Below are positions 16,930 through 26,296 of a DNA stretch of 64,000 bases, in pieces. Under the pieces are notes generated by a model. It saw only the letters and a program-made list of their open reading frames with translations. It did not search any database and had not been told where the DNA came from. The stretch is from Roseospira visakhapatnamensis. GTDB taxonomy: Bacteria > Pseudomonadota > Alphaproteobacteria > Rhodospirillales > Rhodospirillaceae. Numbering within the stretch: position 1 is the first letter of the stretch; each line of letters begins with the position of its first letter. A program made the position numbers and the translations under genes. The DNA lies in assembly GCF_014197915.1 (NCBI RefSeq), contig NZ_JACIGK010000019.1, forward strand, positions 24,538-88,537, in the 5' to 3' direction.

Positions 16930-17568
16930 ATGACGACTCAGGATCCCATACCGCCCGATGCCCCGCACCCGCGCTGCGACGCCTGCGCGACCGGCCAGCC
17001 GGCCCCGACCGCCCCCGACCCGCCATCGGGCGCGGCTGGGACCACGGACGGAGAGGACGCGGGCGCGGCCCGGGTGCTGCGCCTGGAAACCTTCCTGCCC
17101 TATCGCCTGTCGGTGCTGGCCAACACCATCAGCCACGCGGTGGCCCTGGCCTACCGGGACCGCTTCGGACTCGGCGTGGCCGAATGGCGGGTGATGGCCA
17201 CGCTCGGCGAGCGTTCGGCCGCCCCTCCCTCCCCGGCCGAGACCCCGCCGTGCGCGAACACCGTGGCGGCGCGCACGGCCATGGACAAGGTGCAGGTCAG
17301 CCGGGCCATCGCCCGCATGATCACCGCCGGACTGGTGTCGCGCGCGCCCGACCCGCACGACCGGCGCCGCGCCATCCTGTCCCTGACGCCGGAGGGACGG
17401 GCGATCTATGAGCGGATCGTGCCCGCCGCCCTGGACTACGAGCAGCGCCTCATGGCGTTGCTGACGGACTCGGAGCGGGCCTGCCTGTCGCGTCTAATCG
17501 ACAAGCTGATGACCAACGCCCGCTCGGTGGAGGGCGCGACACCGGCGGACCTCACCCCCCCTCGGTGA
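16930..17568 (+). CDS. MarR family regulator, probable homogentisate operon repressor
   Basis: The ATG giving MTTQDPIPPD is preceded by AGGA and yields 212 residues; frames upstream begin only with weaker starts. An N-terminal Pro/Ala-rich tail of about 45 residues precedes a MarR winged helix: FLPYRLSVLANTISHAVAL, WRVMATLGE, recognition helix region ARTAMDKVQVSRAIARMITAGLV and wing PDPHDRRRAILSLTPEGRAIY. A 20-residue Pro-rich insert (SAAPPSPAETPPCANTVA) interrupts the usual a2-a3 turn. Divergence from hmgA and the palindrome between them suggest it senses homogentisate or a related aromatic and controls the operon. Its last 17 bases overlap the convergent gene that ends at 17552. Confidence 0.85.
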   Translation: MTTQDPIPPDAPHPRCDACATGQPAPTAPDPPSGAAGTTDGEDAGAARVLRLETFLPYRLSVLANTISHAVALAYRDRFGLGVAEWRVMATLGERSAAPPSPAETPPCANTVAARTAMDKVQVSRAIARMITAGLVSRAPDPHDRRRAILSLTPEGRAIYERIVPAALDYEQRLMALLTDSERACLSRLIDKLMTNARSVEGATPADLTPPR

Positions 17569-19105
17569 CCGACAGCGTCCGCTTGCGCAGCATCACCCGC
17601 ATGGCATCCACCGCCCGGGGCGTGCGCAGGATATCCTCCACGGACGCGCCCTCGGCCTCCAGGCGCTCGCCCAGGCGGGTAAAGGCGAACTCCAGGCTTT
17701 GCAGGACGAAGCGCGCCCGGGTCCAGCCGATGGCCGCGTGTCCGTCGGTGAAGGCGGTGAACGCGTGCTCGTTGAAGGCGCGCACGTTGGCCGGATCCGC
17801 CCAGGCCCCATGAGACAGGTCGTAGGGCACCAGCAGTTCCAGCGCCCCGTCCTCGGCCAGCAACGCCAGACAGGTGGTCATCAAGCCCGTCAGGTCGCGT
17901 GCCCGCGCCGGCACCCAGGGCGCCAGGATACGCCGGAAGCCGCCCGCCAGCAGCGCCACCGCGCCGAAGCGCTCGGTCTCGAACACCTGCCCGACGATGC
18001 CCGGATCGCAGGGGTCGGCCAGCATGTCGGGCGACGCCGCCCCGACCGGGGTCGAGACTCCGGGCCAGTCAAGGTTGATGGCCTCCTCGACCGGGTCGCG
18101 CCCGCCGTTCAGGTTCAGCACCGCCGGCGTCCCGCCCGGCACCGACACCGCCGGCTTGGCGCCCCCCGTCGGCCGTGCCCAACCGCTCGGCCCGGGACCG
18201 ACAAAGCGGCGCTCGCCACCGGTTCCCGCCTCGCGCAGGGACTCCGGCAGGCGCGCCAGGGCCCGCTTGAGGATGGTCGCCGCGTCCCGCCGCCGCACGG
18301 CGTCGAAGCCCCGCAGTTCCAGGGCATTGCGGCCGTCGATATCGGTGTTGAGGCGCTGGCAGGCGCGCGCCAGTTCGGCGAAGGCGGCGATGCGCACCCC
18401 GCCGCGCAGGATTTCATCGGCCTCCAGGTCCAGCGTCGGCTCGGCGATCACCGCCTTGCGGTTGGCCAGAAGGTAGAGCAGGCGGGTCGGCTCCGGCGCC
18501 TGGTCCTTGAGGGGCGGCAGTTCCAGCACCGCGCGCGCCCGCGCCACCAGGGCGTCGCGCTTGTGGCCGTGGACCTCGGCGACGTGGCGCACCTCCAGGC
18601 CCTTGGCCTCCAGGTCGGCCAGCAGACGCCAGCGCGCCCGGTCCATGCCGCCGATGAACAGCAGGCCGATGTCCTGGGCCCGGGCCGGCGGCACGCGTCC
18701 CAGGGCCGGCACCCAGCCCGGCGGCACGTGCGACAGGCCCTCGGCGCGGCTGGTGGCCTGAGCCAGGGAATCCAGAGACGCGCGGCTGACGTCCCACACC
18801 GGATTGCGGACCAGCAGGCGCGCATAGTCCGGGTGGGTCGCGGCGATACCACCGACGGGGATGGGCACGGCGTTGTAAACCACCACCTCCGGCGGCAGCG
18901 CCGCCAGGTCCGGTCCCGGCAGAAGGTGTCCGCCGATCAACACGGTCAGCGCCCGCGGGTCCGTGCCCCCCGTGACCCGGTCGACGGCGTGGCCCAGTTC
19001 GCGCAGCCCCTCGACCACGATCAGGGTCAGGTCGTCCAGCGCCGCCACGCCCGACACACCCGGCGGACGGGCCTGGAGGACACGGATGGTGCGACGCTGG
19101 GACAT
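17552..19105 (-). CDS. Glycosyltransferase-like/methyltransferase-like fusion protein
   Basis: 517 residues. The N-terminal part (about 1-310) has a Rossmann-like series of strands: IRVLQARPPG, LTVLIGGHLLP, VVVYNAVPIP, LLFIGGMDRARW, and LLYLLANRKAVIAEP. This pattern is common in GT-B glycosyltransferases that read a sugar-chain enzyme's C-domain. The C-terminal part (about 345-505) begins PAVLNLNGGRDPVEEAINLDWPG. That resembles the SAM-binding start of class I methyltransferases with the following NLDW acid, but the usual GCG is NGG, so cofactor binding may be lost. Neither function is proven. The 3' end overlaps the MarR gene by 17 bases. Confidence 0.6.
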   Translation of the reverse strand: MSQRRTIRVLQARPPGVSGVAALDDLTLIVVEGLRELGHAVDRVTGGTDPRALTVLIGGHLLPGPDLAALPPEVVVYNAVPIPVGGIAATHPDYARLLVRNPVWDVSRASLDSLAQATSRAEGLSHVPPGWVPALGRVPPARAQDIGLLFIGGMDRARWRLLADLEAKGLEVRHVAEVHGHKRDALVARARAVLELPPLKDQAPEPTRLLYLLANRKAVIAEPTLDLEADEILRGGVRIAAFAELARACQRLNTDIDGRNALELRGFDAVRRRDAATILKRALARLPESLREAGTGGERRFVGPGPSGWARPTGGAKPAVSVPGGTPAVLNLNGGRDPVEEAINLDWPGVSTPVGAASPDMLADPCDPGIVGQVFETERFGAVALLAGGFRRILAPWVPARARDLTGLMTTCLALLAEDGALELLVPYDLSHGAWADPANVRAFNEHAFTAFTDGHAAIGWTRARFVLQSLEFAFTRLGERLEAEGASVEDILRTPRAVDAMRVMLRKRTLSVTEGG

Positions 19106-19287
19106 CGGCGGGGCGCCTCTCGGGCGAAAGGGATGGGGAAAGCGGAGGCCAACCGTAGCGAACGCCCGGTGGGGTCACAAGGTCACATGGGAGGGCGGGG
19201 AACGCGGAGAGTCGCGCCCTTCCCTTTCGCCGCCGGTGGAGTCATGGTCCGGGCACCCTGCCCACCCCCGCGATCCCCGAGGCTCCC

Positions 19288-20070
19288 ATGATCACCGCTT
19301 CGCCCACACCCGACCCGTCCCTCGGCCTCGCCGGCCTGCGCGTGCTGGTGACCGGCGGGACCACCGGCATCGGCGGCGGAATCACGCGCGCCCTGGCGGC
19401 GACGGGCGCCCGGGTGGCCGCGCAGTATCACGACGGCGCCGAGACCGCCCGCGCGCTGACGGCCGAGACCGGCGACGCCGTCACGACCCGCGCCGCCGAC
19501 CTGACCGCCGCCGGTCAGCCGGCCGCCGTGGTCGCCTGGGCGGTCGACGCCCTGGGCGGGCTGGACGCGGTCGTGAACAACGCCGGCGGCATGGTGGGCC
19601 GCATGCCGTTCGAAGCCATCGACGACACTTTCCTGGATCGCGTCTTCGACCTGAACGTCCGCCAGGCGGTCAAGGTCACGCAAGCCGCCCTGCCCGCCCT
19701 GACGGACAGCGCGCACGCCTCCGTGCTGTTCCTGGGGTCCATCAGCGCCCGCACCGGGGGGAGCCCGGGCTCGTCGATGTACAGCGCCTGCAAGGCGTTC
19801 CTGTCCACCCTGACGCGATCCTTGGCGCGCGAACTATCGCCACGCGGCATCCGTGTCAACGCCTTGTCGCCGGGCACCGTCGACACCGCCTTTCATCAGC
19901 GGCACTCGACACCGCAAAAGCTGGAGAGCACGCGCGCGAGCATTCCCCTGGGCCGCCTGGGCACGCCGGCCGACTGCGCCGGCCCGGCGTTGACCCTGCT
20001 TTCACCGACGCTGGGCGGATACGTGACGGGCCAGGTGGTGGAGGTCAACGGTGGTCAACTCATGGCGTGA
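19288..20070 (+). CDS. SDR family oxidoreductase
   Basis: A 260-residue classical short-chain dehydrogenase/reductase, NAD(P)-dependent. The cofactor motif is TGGTTGIGGG (22-31), followed by NNAGG near residue 95. The catalytic Ser is in LGSIS, and Tyr/Lys in MYSACKAFL. The PG motif (LSPGTVDTAF) and the C-terminal TGQVVEVNGGQLM ending are typical of FabG-like members. Substrate cannot be inferred: it is not in a fatty-acid cluster, and its neighbours are a glycosyltransferase-like gene and an orphan RHH protein. The unusual H in the region after the PG motif (FHQRHS) sits in the variable substrate loop. Confidence 0.9.
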   Translation: MITASPTPDPSLGLAGLRVLVTGGTTGIGGGITRALAATGARVAAQYHDGAETARALTAETGDAVTTRAADLTAAGQPAAVVAWAVDALGGLDAVVNNAGGMVGRMPFEAIDDTFLDRVFDLNVRQAVKVTQAALPALTDSAHASVLFLGSISARTGGSPGSSMYSACKAFLSTLTRSLARELSPRGIRVNALSPGTVDTAFHQRHSTPQKLESTRASIPLGRLGTPADCAGPALTLLSPTLGGYVTGQVVEVNGGQLMA

Positions 20071-20188
20071 GCCGCCACGGCGCCCTCCGCGCGCCGCCAG
20101 ACCAGGCCAAACCGCGAGGCAAACCCCGGGCTATCGTCGCCCGGGCTATCGTCCCCGGAGCCGGCCATCGCGCGCGGCCCGGGCATCC

Positions 20189-20398
20189 TCAGGTATTGGC
20201 CACCCGCAACAACCGGCGATCGTCCTCGCGCAAAAGCTGATCGACCGTCTTGTGGTAGTCTTCCCAAGTATCGCAGAACTCTCCGATCGCCTGCACAAGG
20301 CATTCCTCGGAGGACCGTCCCGTTCGCTCCGCCAGGGACGTCAACCTGTCCAACAGAGCCTGCGGTACATTGGCGGTCATGGGCACAGTATGGGTCAC
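20189..20398 (-). CDS. Ribbon-helix-helix (CopG/RelB-like) protein, orphan antitoxin-like
   Basis: A GTG start preceded by GGAGG at 10 bases spacing gives 69 residues; an ATG 36 bases upstream lacks such a site. The sequence TANVPQALLDRLTSLAERTG then SSEECLVQAIGEFCDTWEDYH fits the strand-helix-helix of RHH antitoxins, ending in an acidic/basic tail. No toxin gene overlaps or follows on this strand: the next 118 bases downstream are noncoding and the SDR gene then converges. It may be a remnant of a toxin-antitoxin pair or a small autonomous DNA-binding protein. Confidence 0.7.
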   Translation of the reverse strand: MTHTVPMTANVPQALLDRLTSLAERTGRSSEECLVQAIGEFCDTWEDYHKTVDQLLREDDRRLLRVANT

Positions 20399-20934
20399 GA
20401 CGAAAACACCTCCTTGTTGCGAAATGGCCCCCATGCCGACCCCTGACCGACGACGATCGGGTGCGCGGTCCCCCTCCGCGCGGGCTGTCGCCCTCCGTCA
20501 CCCTGGTCCCCGCGAGGTCTTGGTCCGGCCTCGATCGGAGTCCCGCCTGCCGCGACTGTTATGCCCGGAGTCGGGATGGAATGGAAAGAGGTCATGACCA
20601 AATACAGCGTGTTTTCGTGCAGGGCCAGATATGGTTTATTGTCCTGGGGTGCGGGTCCCAATATCTGGAATCTCCTTGTCAGTGTCGACCATCACTCCAT
20701 CGCATTTTAAGTATATCGAAGGGAATATGAGGGGGGCGATTCGCGCCGCGCATCCCTCGCGAGGAATCGCGCGGCGGACGGTGACGGACGACTCTTCACC
20801 AATTCGTGGCGCATCGCGTCCTTATTGGATGATGGGAGCGGGCGGCTCGTCCATCAAGGGGCCGGCGCGCGGTCCCGCCAGCGCCTGGCCATGATATGCC
20901 TCATGCGCGCTTGACGTCCTGGAGACTGGAACCC
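20399..20934. other. Intergenic region (536 bases)
   Basis: Divergent control region between the RHH gene and the PBP gene. About 20590-20760 is AT-richer than the window average, as a promoter region might be. No gene or strong hairpin was found. Confidence 0.4.
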
Positions 20935-22983
20935 ATGGCGAGTCGGGGGGACCGCAATAGCGGTAGCGGAGGACGGCGCGCCGGACCCAAGGCCGGCGCC
21001 CGAGGGTCCGGCCGCGCCGCGGCGACCGGAACCCGCTCAGCCAAACGCGCGCCAAAGACACGCACGCCCCGGGGCAAGGCCCGGCCCCAGGGCGCCCCCC
21101 CCGCGCGCCCTCCGAAAAAACCGGCATCCGGGGCCGGCGCGACGCGGCGCCGGCGACGGTCGCCCCCGCCGCGGTCCCGGGCGCGCGCGTCCCGCCGCTC
21201 ACCGTGGCTGCGCGCGCTCGCGCTCGGTCTGGTGGTGGTCATCTGGTCGGCCGTGGTCCTGGCCGGCGTGATCGGCTGGTACGCCTACGACCTCCCGAAT
21301 GTGCAGGAAGCCGCCGCCCGCCCGCGCCCGGCCAGCATGGTCGTCCAGGCCGTGGATGGGACGCCCCTCGCCGCCGTCGGCCCGATCCATGGCGATCCGG
21401 TCTCGGTCGCGACACTGCCCCCGATCCTGGTACGGGCCGTGCTGGCCACCGAGGACCGGCGCTTCCACCACCATTTTGGCGTCGATCCCATCGGGGTCAC
21501 CCGTGCCATCATCGTCAATGTGACCCAGGGGCGGTTCGTCCAGGGCGGCAGCACCATCACCCAGCAGGTGGCGAAGAACCTGTTCCTGACCCACGCCCGC
21601 ACCTTACGCCGCAAGGTCCAAGAGGTGCTGCTGGCACTGTGGCTGGAGCACACCTTCACCAAGGAGCAGATTCTCGACCTGTACCTGAACCGGGTCTACC
21701 TGGGGGCCGGCACCTATGGCATGGACGCGGCCGCGCGGCGCTACTTCCGGCGCCCGGCCACGCAGGTCACCCCCTATCAGGCGGCGGTGCTGGCCGGCCT
21801 GATGAAGGCCCCCTCACGCCTCAACCCGGCCACCAGCCCCGACCGCGCCCACGCCCGCGCCCGCGAGGTGCTGGGCAACCTGGTGGAGACCGGCGACCTG
21901 GACGCCGCCCAGGCCGCGCGCATCGCCCGCGAGGGCCGGTCCGACCTGGCGCTGGCCCGGGGGCGGGGCAGCGGCGGGCGCTACTTCGCGGGCTGGGTGA
22001 TGGACCGCGTGGACGGTCATGTGGGCACGCCGGGCCGTGACCTGGTGGTGGAGACGACGTTGCGACCGGCCGTCCAGCACGCCGCCGAGCAAGCCCTGTC
22101 CACGGTGCTGGAACGCGAGGGACGGGCGCGCGGGGCCACCCAGGGCGCCGTGGTGGTTCTGGATCCGGGAGGCGCGGTGCTGGCCATGGTCGGCGGGCGC
22201 GACTTCCGCGCCAGCCAGTTCAACCGCGCCGCCCAGGCACGGCGGCAACCGGGATCGGCCTTCAAGCCGGTCGTCTTCCTGGCCGGCCTGGAAGCCGGCC
22301 TGCGACCCGACACCGTGATCCCCGACGCACCGGTCCGTGTGCGCGGCTGGGCGCCCGAGAACCACGATGGCCGGTTCCGGGGGCCGATCAGCCTGACCGA
22401 GGCCCTGGCGCACTCGGTGAACACTGTCGCCGTGCGCGTCGCCGAGACCGCCGGCCGCGCCCGGGTGGCGCGCGTGGCCCGGCGCCTGGGCCTGACCGAG
22501 GTGGACACCGAGGATCCCTCCCTGGCCCTGGGCACCACCGAGGTCTCGCCCCTGAACCTGACGGCGGCCTATGCCGCCATCGCCAACGGCGGCACGGCGG
22601 CCTTCCCCCACGGCATCACCCGGATCCTGGATCGCGAGGGACGCGTGCTCTACCGCCGCCAGGCGTCCGGGACGCCCCCCCGGGTGATGGCGCCCGGGCA
22701 TGCAGCGGACCTGCGCGCCATGCTGCGGGCCGTGGTCACCGGCGGCACCGGGCGCGCCGCCCAGCCTCGGGGACCCGGCCTGATCGCCGCCGGCAAGACC
22801 GGAACCACCCAGGCGTTCCGCGATGCCTGGTTCGTGGGCTTCGTTCAGGACACCACGGACGGCGGCCTCGCCGTGGCCGGGGTGTGGATGGGCGACGACC
22901 GCGCGCGCGCCATGGACGGCGTCACCGGCGGCACGCTGCCGGCGGCCGTGTTCAAGGCGCTGTTCGAGTCCTGGCGGCCGTGA
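20935..22983 (+). CDS. Class A penicillin-binding protein (PBP1A-like)
   Basis: A 682-residue bifunctional peptidoglycan synthase. The N-terminus is a very basic, Arg/Lys/Pro-rich cytoplasmic tail (1-90), then one membrane helix (about 92-115). The GT51 transglycosylase domain has EDRRFHHHFGVD (173-184) with the catalytic Glu, and QGGSTITQQVAKNLFL. The transpeptidase domain has the acylated serine in GSAFKPVV, the SVN triad (HSVNT) and KTGTTQ. It ends soon after the KTG box, as shorter PBP1A/1C-like enzymes do. The ATG follows GGAG. No neighbour is functionally linked; it is convergent with hisE. Confidence 0.94.
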   Translation: MASRGDRNSGSGGRRAGPKAGARGSGRAAATGTRSAKRAPKTRTPRGKARPQGAPPARPPKKPASGAGATRRRRRSPPPRSRARASRRSPWLRALALGLVVVIWSAVVLAGVIGWYAYDLPNVQEAAARPRPASMVVQAVDGTPLAAVGPIHGDPVSVATLPPILVRAVLATEDRRFHHHFGVDPIGVTRAIIVNVTQGRFVQGGSTITQQVAKNLFLTHARTLRRKVQEVLLALWLEHTFTKEQILDLYLNRVYLGAGTYGMDAAARRYFRRPATQVTPYQAAVLAGLMKAPSRLNPATSPDRAHARAREVLGNLVETGDLDAAQAARIAREGRSDLALARGRGSGGRYFAGWVMDRVDGHVGTPGRDLVVETTLRPAVQHAAEQALSTVLEREGRARGATQGAVVVLDPGGAVLAMVGGRDFRASQFNRAAQARRQPGSAFKPVVFLAGLEAGLRPDTVIPDAPVRVRGWAPENHDGRFRGPISLTEALAHSVNTVAVRVAETAGRARVARVARRLGLTEVDTEDPSLALGTTEVSPLNLTAAYAAIANGGTAAFPHGITRILDREGRVLYRRQASGTPPRVMAPGHAADLRAMLRAVVTGGTGRAAQPRGPGLIAAGKTGTTQAFRDAWFVGFVQDTTDGGLAVAGVWMGDDRARAMDGVTGGTLPAAVFKALFESWRP

Positions 22984-22998
22984 GGGGAGCGTTGGGCG

Positions 22999-23338
22999 CT
23001 ACTCCGCCGTCCGCGCCGCCTTCTCGGTCAGACCGGAGGTGCCGAAGCGGCGCGCCAGTTCGGCCCACACGCGGTCGGGCGCCACGCCCGCCTCGGCCCA
23101 CAGCACGCTCAGGTGATACAGCAGGTCGGCGCTTTCCGTGACCACGTGGTCCGGCCCCTCGGCCAGGGCGGCGACGATGGTTTCGGTCGCCTCCTCGCCG
23201 AACTTCTGGCAGATCTTGCCGCGCCCCTTGGCGAACAGCTTGGCGGTGTAGGAGTCCGACGGGTCGGCGCCCTTGCGGGCCGTGACCACCTCGTACAAGC
23301 GATCCAGCACCCGGGCATCGGGGGCGGGCGCGGTCGCC

Positions 23339-23352
<14 letters not shown>
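22999..23352 (-). CDS. hisE: Phosphoribosyl-ATP pyrophosphatase
   Basis: HisE removes pyrophosphate from PR-ATP to give PR-AMP, step 2 of histidine synthesis. The 117-residue all-alpha MazG-fold protein has [34 protein letters not shown] with the metal-binding E..E, and [17 protein letters not shown]. It is the stand-alone form, not fused to HisI. Its start overlaps the end of hisF by 14 bases and is preceded by GAGGAA within hisF. It is the last gene of the hisHAFE run. Confidence 0.96.
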
Positions 23353-24108
<756 letters not shown>

Positions 24109-24115
<7 letters not shown>

Positions 24116-24858
24116 GGCGCGGACTCCTCGGGGACGCTCAGGACCGCCAGCGCCTGCGCGAGGTCGATGCGACCATCGTACAGGGCCCGGCCGCTGATCA
24201 GGCCGACGATGCCGCTGCGGCGGTGATTGGCGACGGCGCGCACGTCCTCCAGCGAGGCAATGCCGCCGGACAGGATCACCGGCGTGGTCAGGCGCCCGGC
24301 GATGGCCGCCGTGGCCTTGAGGTTGGGTCCCTTGAGGACGCCGTCGCGGTCGATATCCGTATGGATGATGGCGGCGACCCCGGCGTCCTCGAACCGCAGC
24401 GCCAAATCGAGAGCCGTGACCTCCGAGGTGGTCGCCCAGCCCTCCACCGCCACCCGGCCGTCGCGGGCGTCGATGCCCACGGCGACACGGCCCGGAAAGT
24501 CCCGACAGGCGCGCCGCACCAGGTCGGGATCGGTCAGGGCGACGGTGCCCAGGATGACGCGCGCCACGCCCTTGTCGAGCCAGAAGGCGACGGTCTCCAG
24601 GGAGCGGATGCCGCCCCCCAGTTGCACCGGCACGCCGCCGGCCGCCGCGAGGATGCCCTCGACCGCCGCCTCGTTCACCGGCCGGCCGGCGAAGGCGCCG
24701 TTGAGGTCCACCACATGCAGCCAGCGGCAGCCGGCCTCCACGAACACCCGGGCCTGGTCGCCCGGCCGGTCGTTGAACACGGTGGCCTGGTCCATGTCGC
24801 CGCGCAGCAGGCGCACGCACTGGCCGTCCTTCAGGTCGATGGCGGGAAACAGAATCAT
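24109..24858 (-). CDS. hisA: ProFAR isomerase HisA
   Basis: A 249-residue (beta/alpha)8 isomerase that opens the ribose of ProFAR to PRFAR in histidine synthesis. It has the paired Asp motif [24 protein letters not shown], the phosphate loops [12 protein letters not shown] and [12 protein letters not shown], and the second catalytic Asp in [10 protein letters not shown]. It begins 4 bases after the stop of hisH and overlaps hisF, as in the standard alphaproteobacterial order. Confidence 0.98.
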
Positions 24859-24862
24859 GGGC

Positions 24863-25507
24863 TCAGGGCGTCCAGCGCAAGAAGTTCGTGATCAGGCGCA
24901 GGCCGGTGGCCTGGCTCTTTTCGGGATGGAACTGGGTGCCGGCCAGGTTGTCGCGCCCCACCATGGCGGTGACCGTGCCACCGTAGGACACGGTGGCCAG
25001 GGCGTGGGCCGGGTCGTTCAGCGCGACGTGATAGGAGTGCACGAAGTAGGCGTGCTGCCCCGGATGGAGGCCGGCGAGAAGGGGATGCGCCGGAGCCTCC
25101 AGCGCGAGGTCGTTCCAGCCCATGTGCGGGACCTTGAGGGCCGGGTCGGCGGGCCGGACCGGCACGACCACGCCGTCGATCCAGCCCAGTCCGGGATGGC
25201 GGCCGTGTTCCCGGCCCTCGCGCGCCATCAACTGCATGCCGACGCAGATGCCCAGGAACGGCCGCGCGGTGACCATGACCGCCTCGGCCAGCGCCTCCCT
25301 CATACCGTCCACGGCGTCCAGGCCACGCTTGCAGTCGGCGAAGGCGCCGACCCCGGGCAGGACCACGCGATCCGCCTGGATCACCTCGTCCGGCCGATCG
25401 GTGACCCGGATCCGGGCGTCCAGGTGAGCCTCGGCGGCCGCGCGCTCGAACGCCTTGGCGGCGGAGCGCAGATTGCCGGAGCCGTAGTCGATGATGGCGA
25501 CGAGCAT
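24863..25507 (-). CDS. hisH: Imidazole glycerol phosphate synthase subunit HisH
   Basis: A 214-residue class I glutamine amidotransferase that feeds ammonia to HisF. Cys nucleophile is in [11 protein letters not shown], His/Glu in [10 protein letters not shown], and the family N-terminus is [15 protein letters not shown], which fixes the start. The same frame stays open for almost 250 codons upstream, but this extension has no similarity to HisH and crosses hairpin-rich noncoding DNA. hisH is the first gene of hisHAFE here because hisB is cut off by an opposing gene. Confidence 0.97.
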   Translation of the reverse strand: MLVAIIDYGSGNLRSAAKAFERAAAEAHLDARIRVTDRPDEVIQADRVVLPGVGAFADCKRGLDAVDGMREALAEAVMVTARPFLGICVGMQLMAREGREHGRHPGLGWIDGVVVPVRPADPALKVPHMGWNDLALEAPAHPLLAGLHPGQHAYFVHSYHVALNDPAHALATVSYGGTVTAMVGRDNLAGTQFHPEKSQATGLRLITNFLRWTP

Positions 25508-25906
25508 GGGATCCTCGGTACGGGGGGCGGTCTCCAGGTCTGGACCACGAACGAGCGTCGGTGACGTCGGCCCCCATCGACTGTGGGCCGGAGGCGGCAT
25601 GCACGCCATCACGGACATGGCGGGCACGACAGGACAGCGCGTGGCATCAGACGCGCCCCGGTCGGCGGGACCCGCGCCGCCCCTGACGCCGCCACAAGAC
25701 ACGACACCTTCTAGCAGGATGGGCCCGCGGGAGAAAGGGGCTCCACCCAAGGCACCAGGGCGTTCGCCTTTGGAGACGGCCCGTTCGGTCCCCGCCCGCG
25801 TCCCCGCGAACCGCGTCACCAGGACGACACACCCCACCCCGGCCCTCCCCGTGCCGGCTATCATGGTCACACTTCTTTTTCCCGTTGGCAGCTTACGTCC
25901 AAGGTA

Positions 25907-25976
25907 AAGCGGGGGCTGCCGCCCCCGACCCCCGCTTGGGAGGAGACCCCCCAAGCCCTCCTTTTTTTCTTTTCTA
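25907..25976 (+). repeat. Tandem G/C-run hairpins ending in a T-tract
   Basis: A stem AAGCGGGGG/CCCCCGCTT (25907-25937) with an alternative inner stem GGGGGC/GCCCCC is followed by CTTGGG/CCCAAG and then CCCTCC with a long T-rich run. The second hairpin has the form of a plus-strand terminator, yet no plus-strand gene ends nearby. The layout resembles dispersed intergenic elements. Confidence 0.5.
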
Positions 25977-26010
25977 GAAAAAACTGGGGGTCTGGGGGCT
26001 GTTCCCCAGG

Positions 26011-26033
26011 TAAAAACCGGGCATAGCCCGGTT
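26011..26033 (-). terminator. Terminator-like hairpin
   Basis: AACCGGGC/GCCCGGTT with a 3-base loop; on the minus strand it is followed by TTTTTA. No minus-strand gene ends upstream of it, so it may be part of the repeat cluster or end a short RNA. Confidence 0.5.
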
Positions 26034-26296
26034 CTACTTCGATGACCCAAATTAGCATTGAGATAAAGATGTGTGAATCTGGTAGCCCCATGGAATGGGG
26101 GAGGTTGGGAGGGGGGTCCTGGAGGGGCGCACGCCCAACCGGCGGGATCAGATCCAAAGGCGATCACCCCGCCCAAGGCACGCTCGCGGGATGGATCCTG
26201 GGCGCCGGGCCCCTCGACCCATCCGAAGGGGTCTGGCCAGCGAGTCCGCAAACCGGCATACTCGCTCGAAGAATAACTATTGGTTGAAATCTAGAA

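Larger units (their letters stand above)
25508..26296. other. Hairpin-rich intergenic region (789 bases)
   Basis: Divergent spacer between hisH and the protease lipoprotein gene. About 25508-25860 holds nothing recognisable. About 25870-26040 is a cluster of G/C-run hairpins and T-runs (see the two entries inside). About 26040-26296 is AT-richer and likely carries the promoter of the protease gene. Confidence 0.5.

Noticed and set aside
24863..26251. In-frame extension of hisH to a 462-codon frame
   Set aside because: The extra 248 codons cross hairpin-rich noncoding DNA and have no similarity to HisH, whose true start [15 protein letters not shown] is unambiguous.
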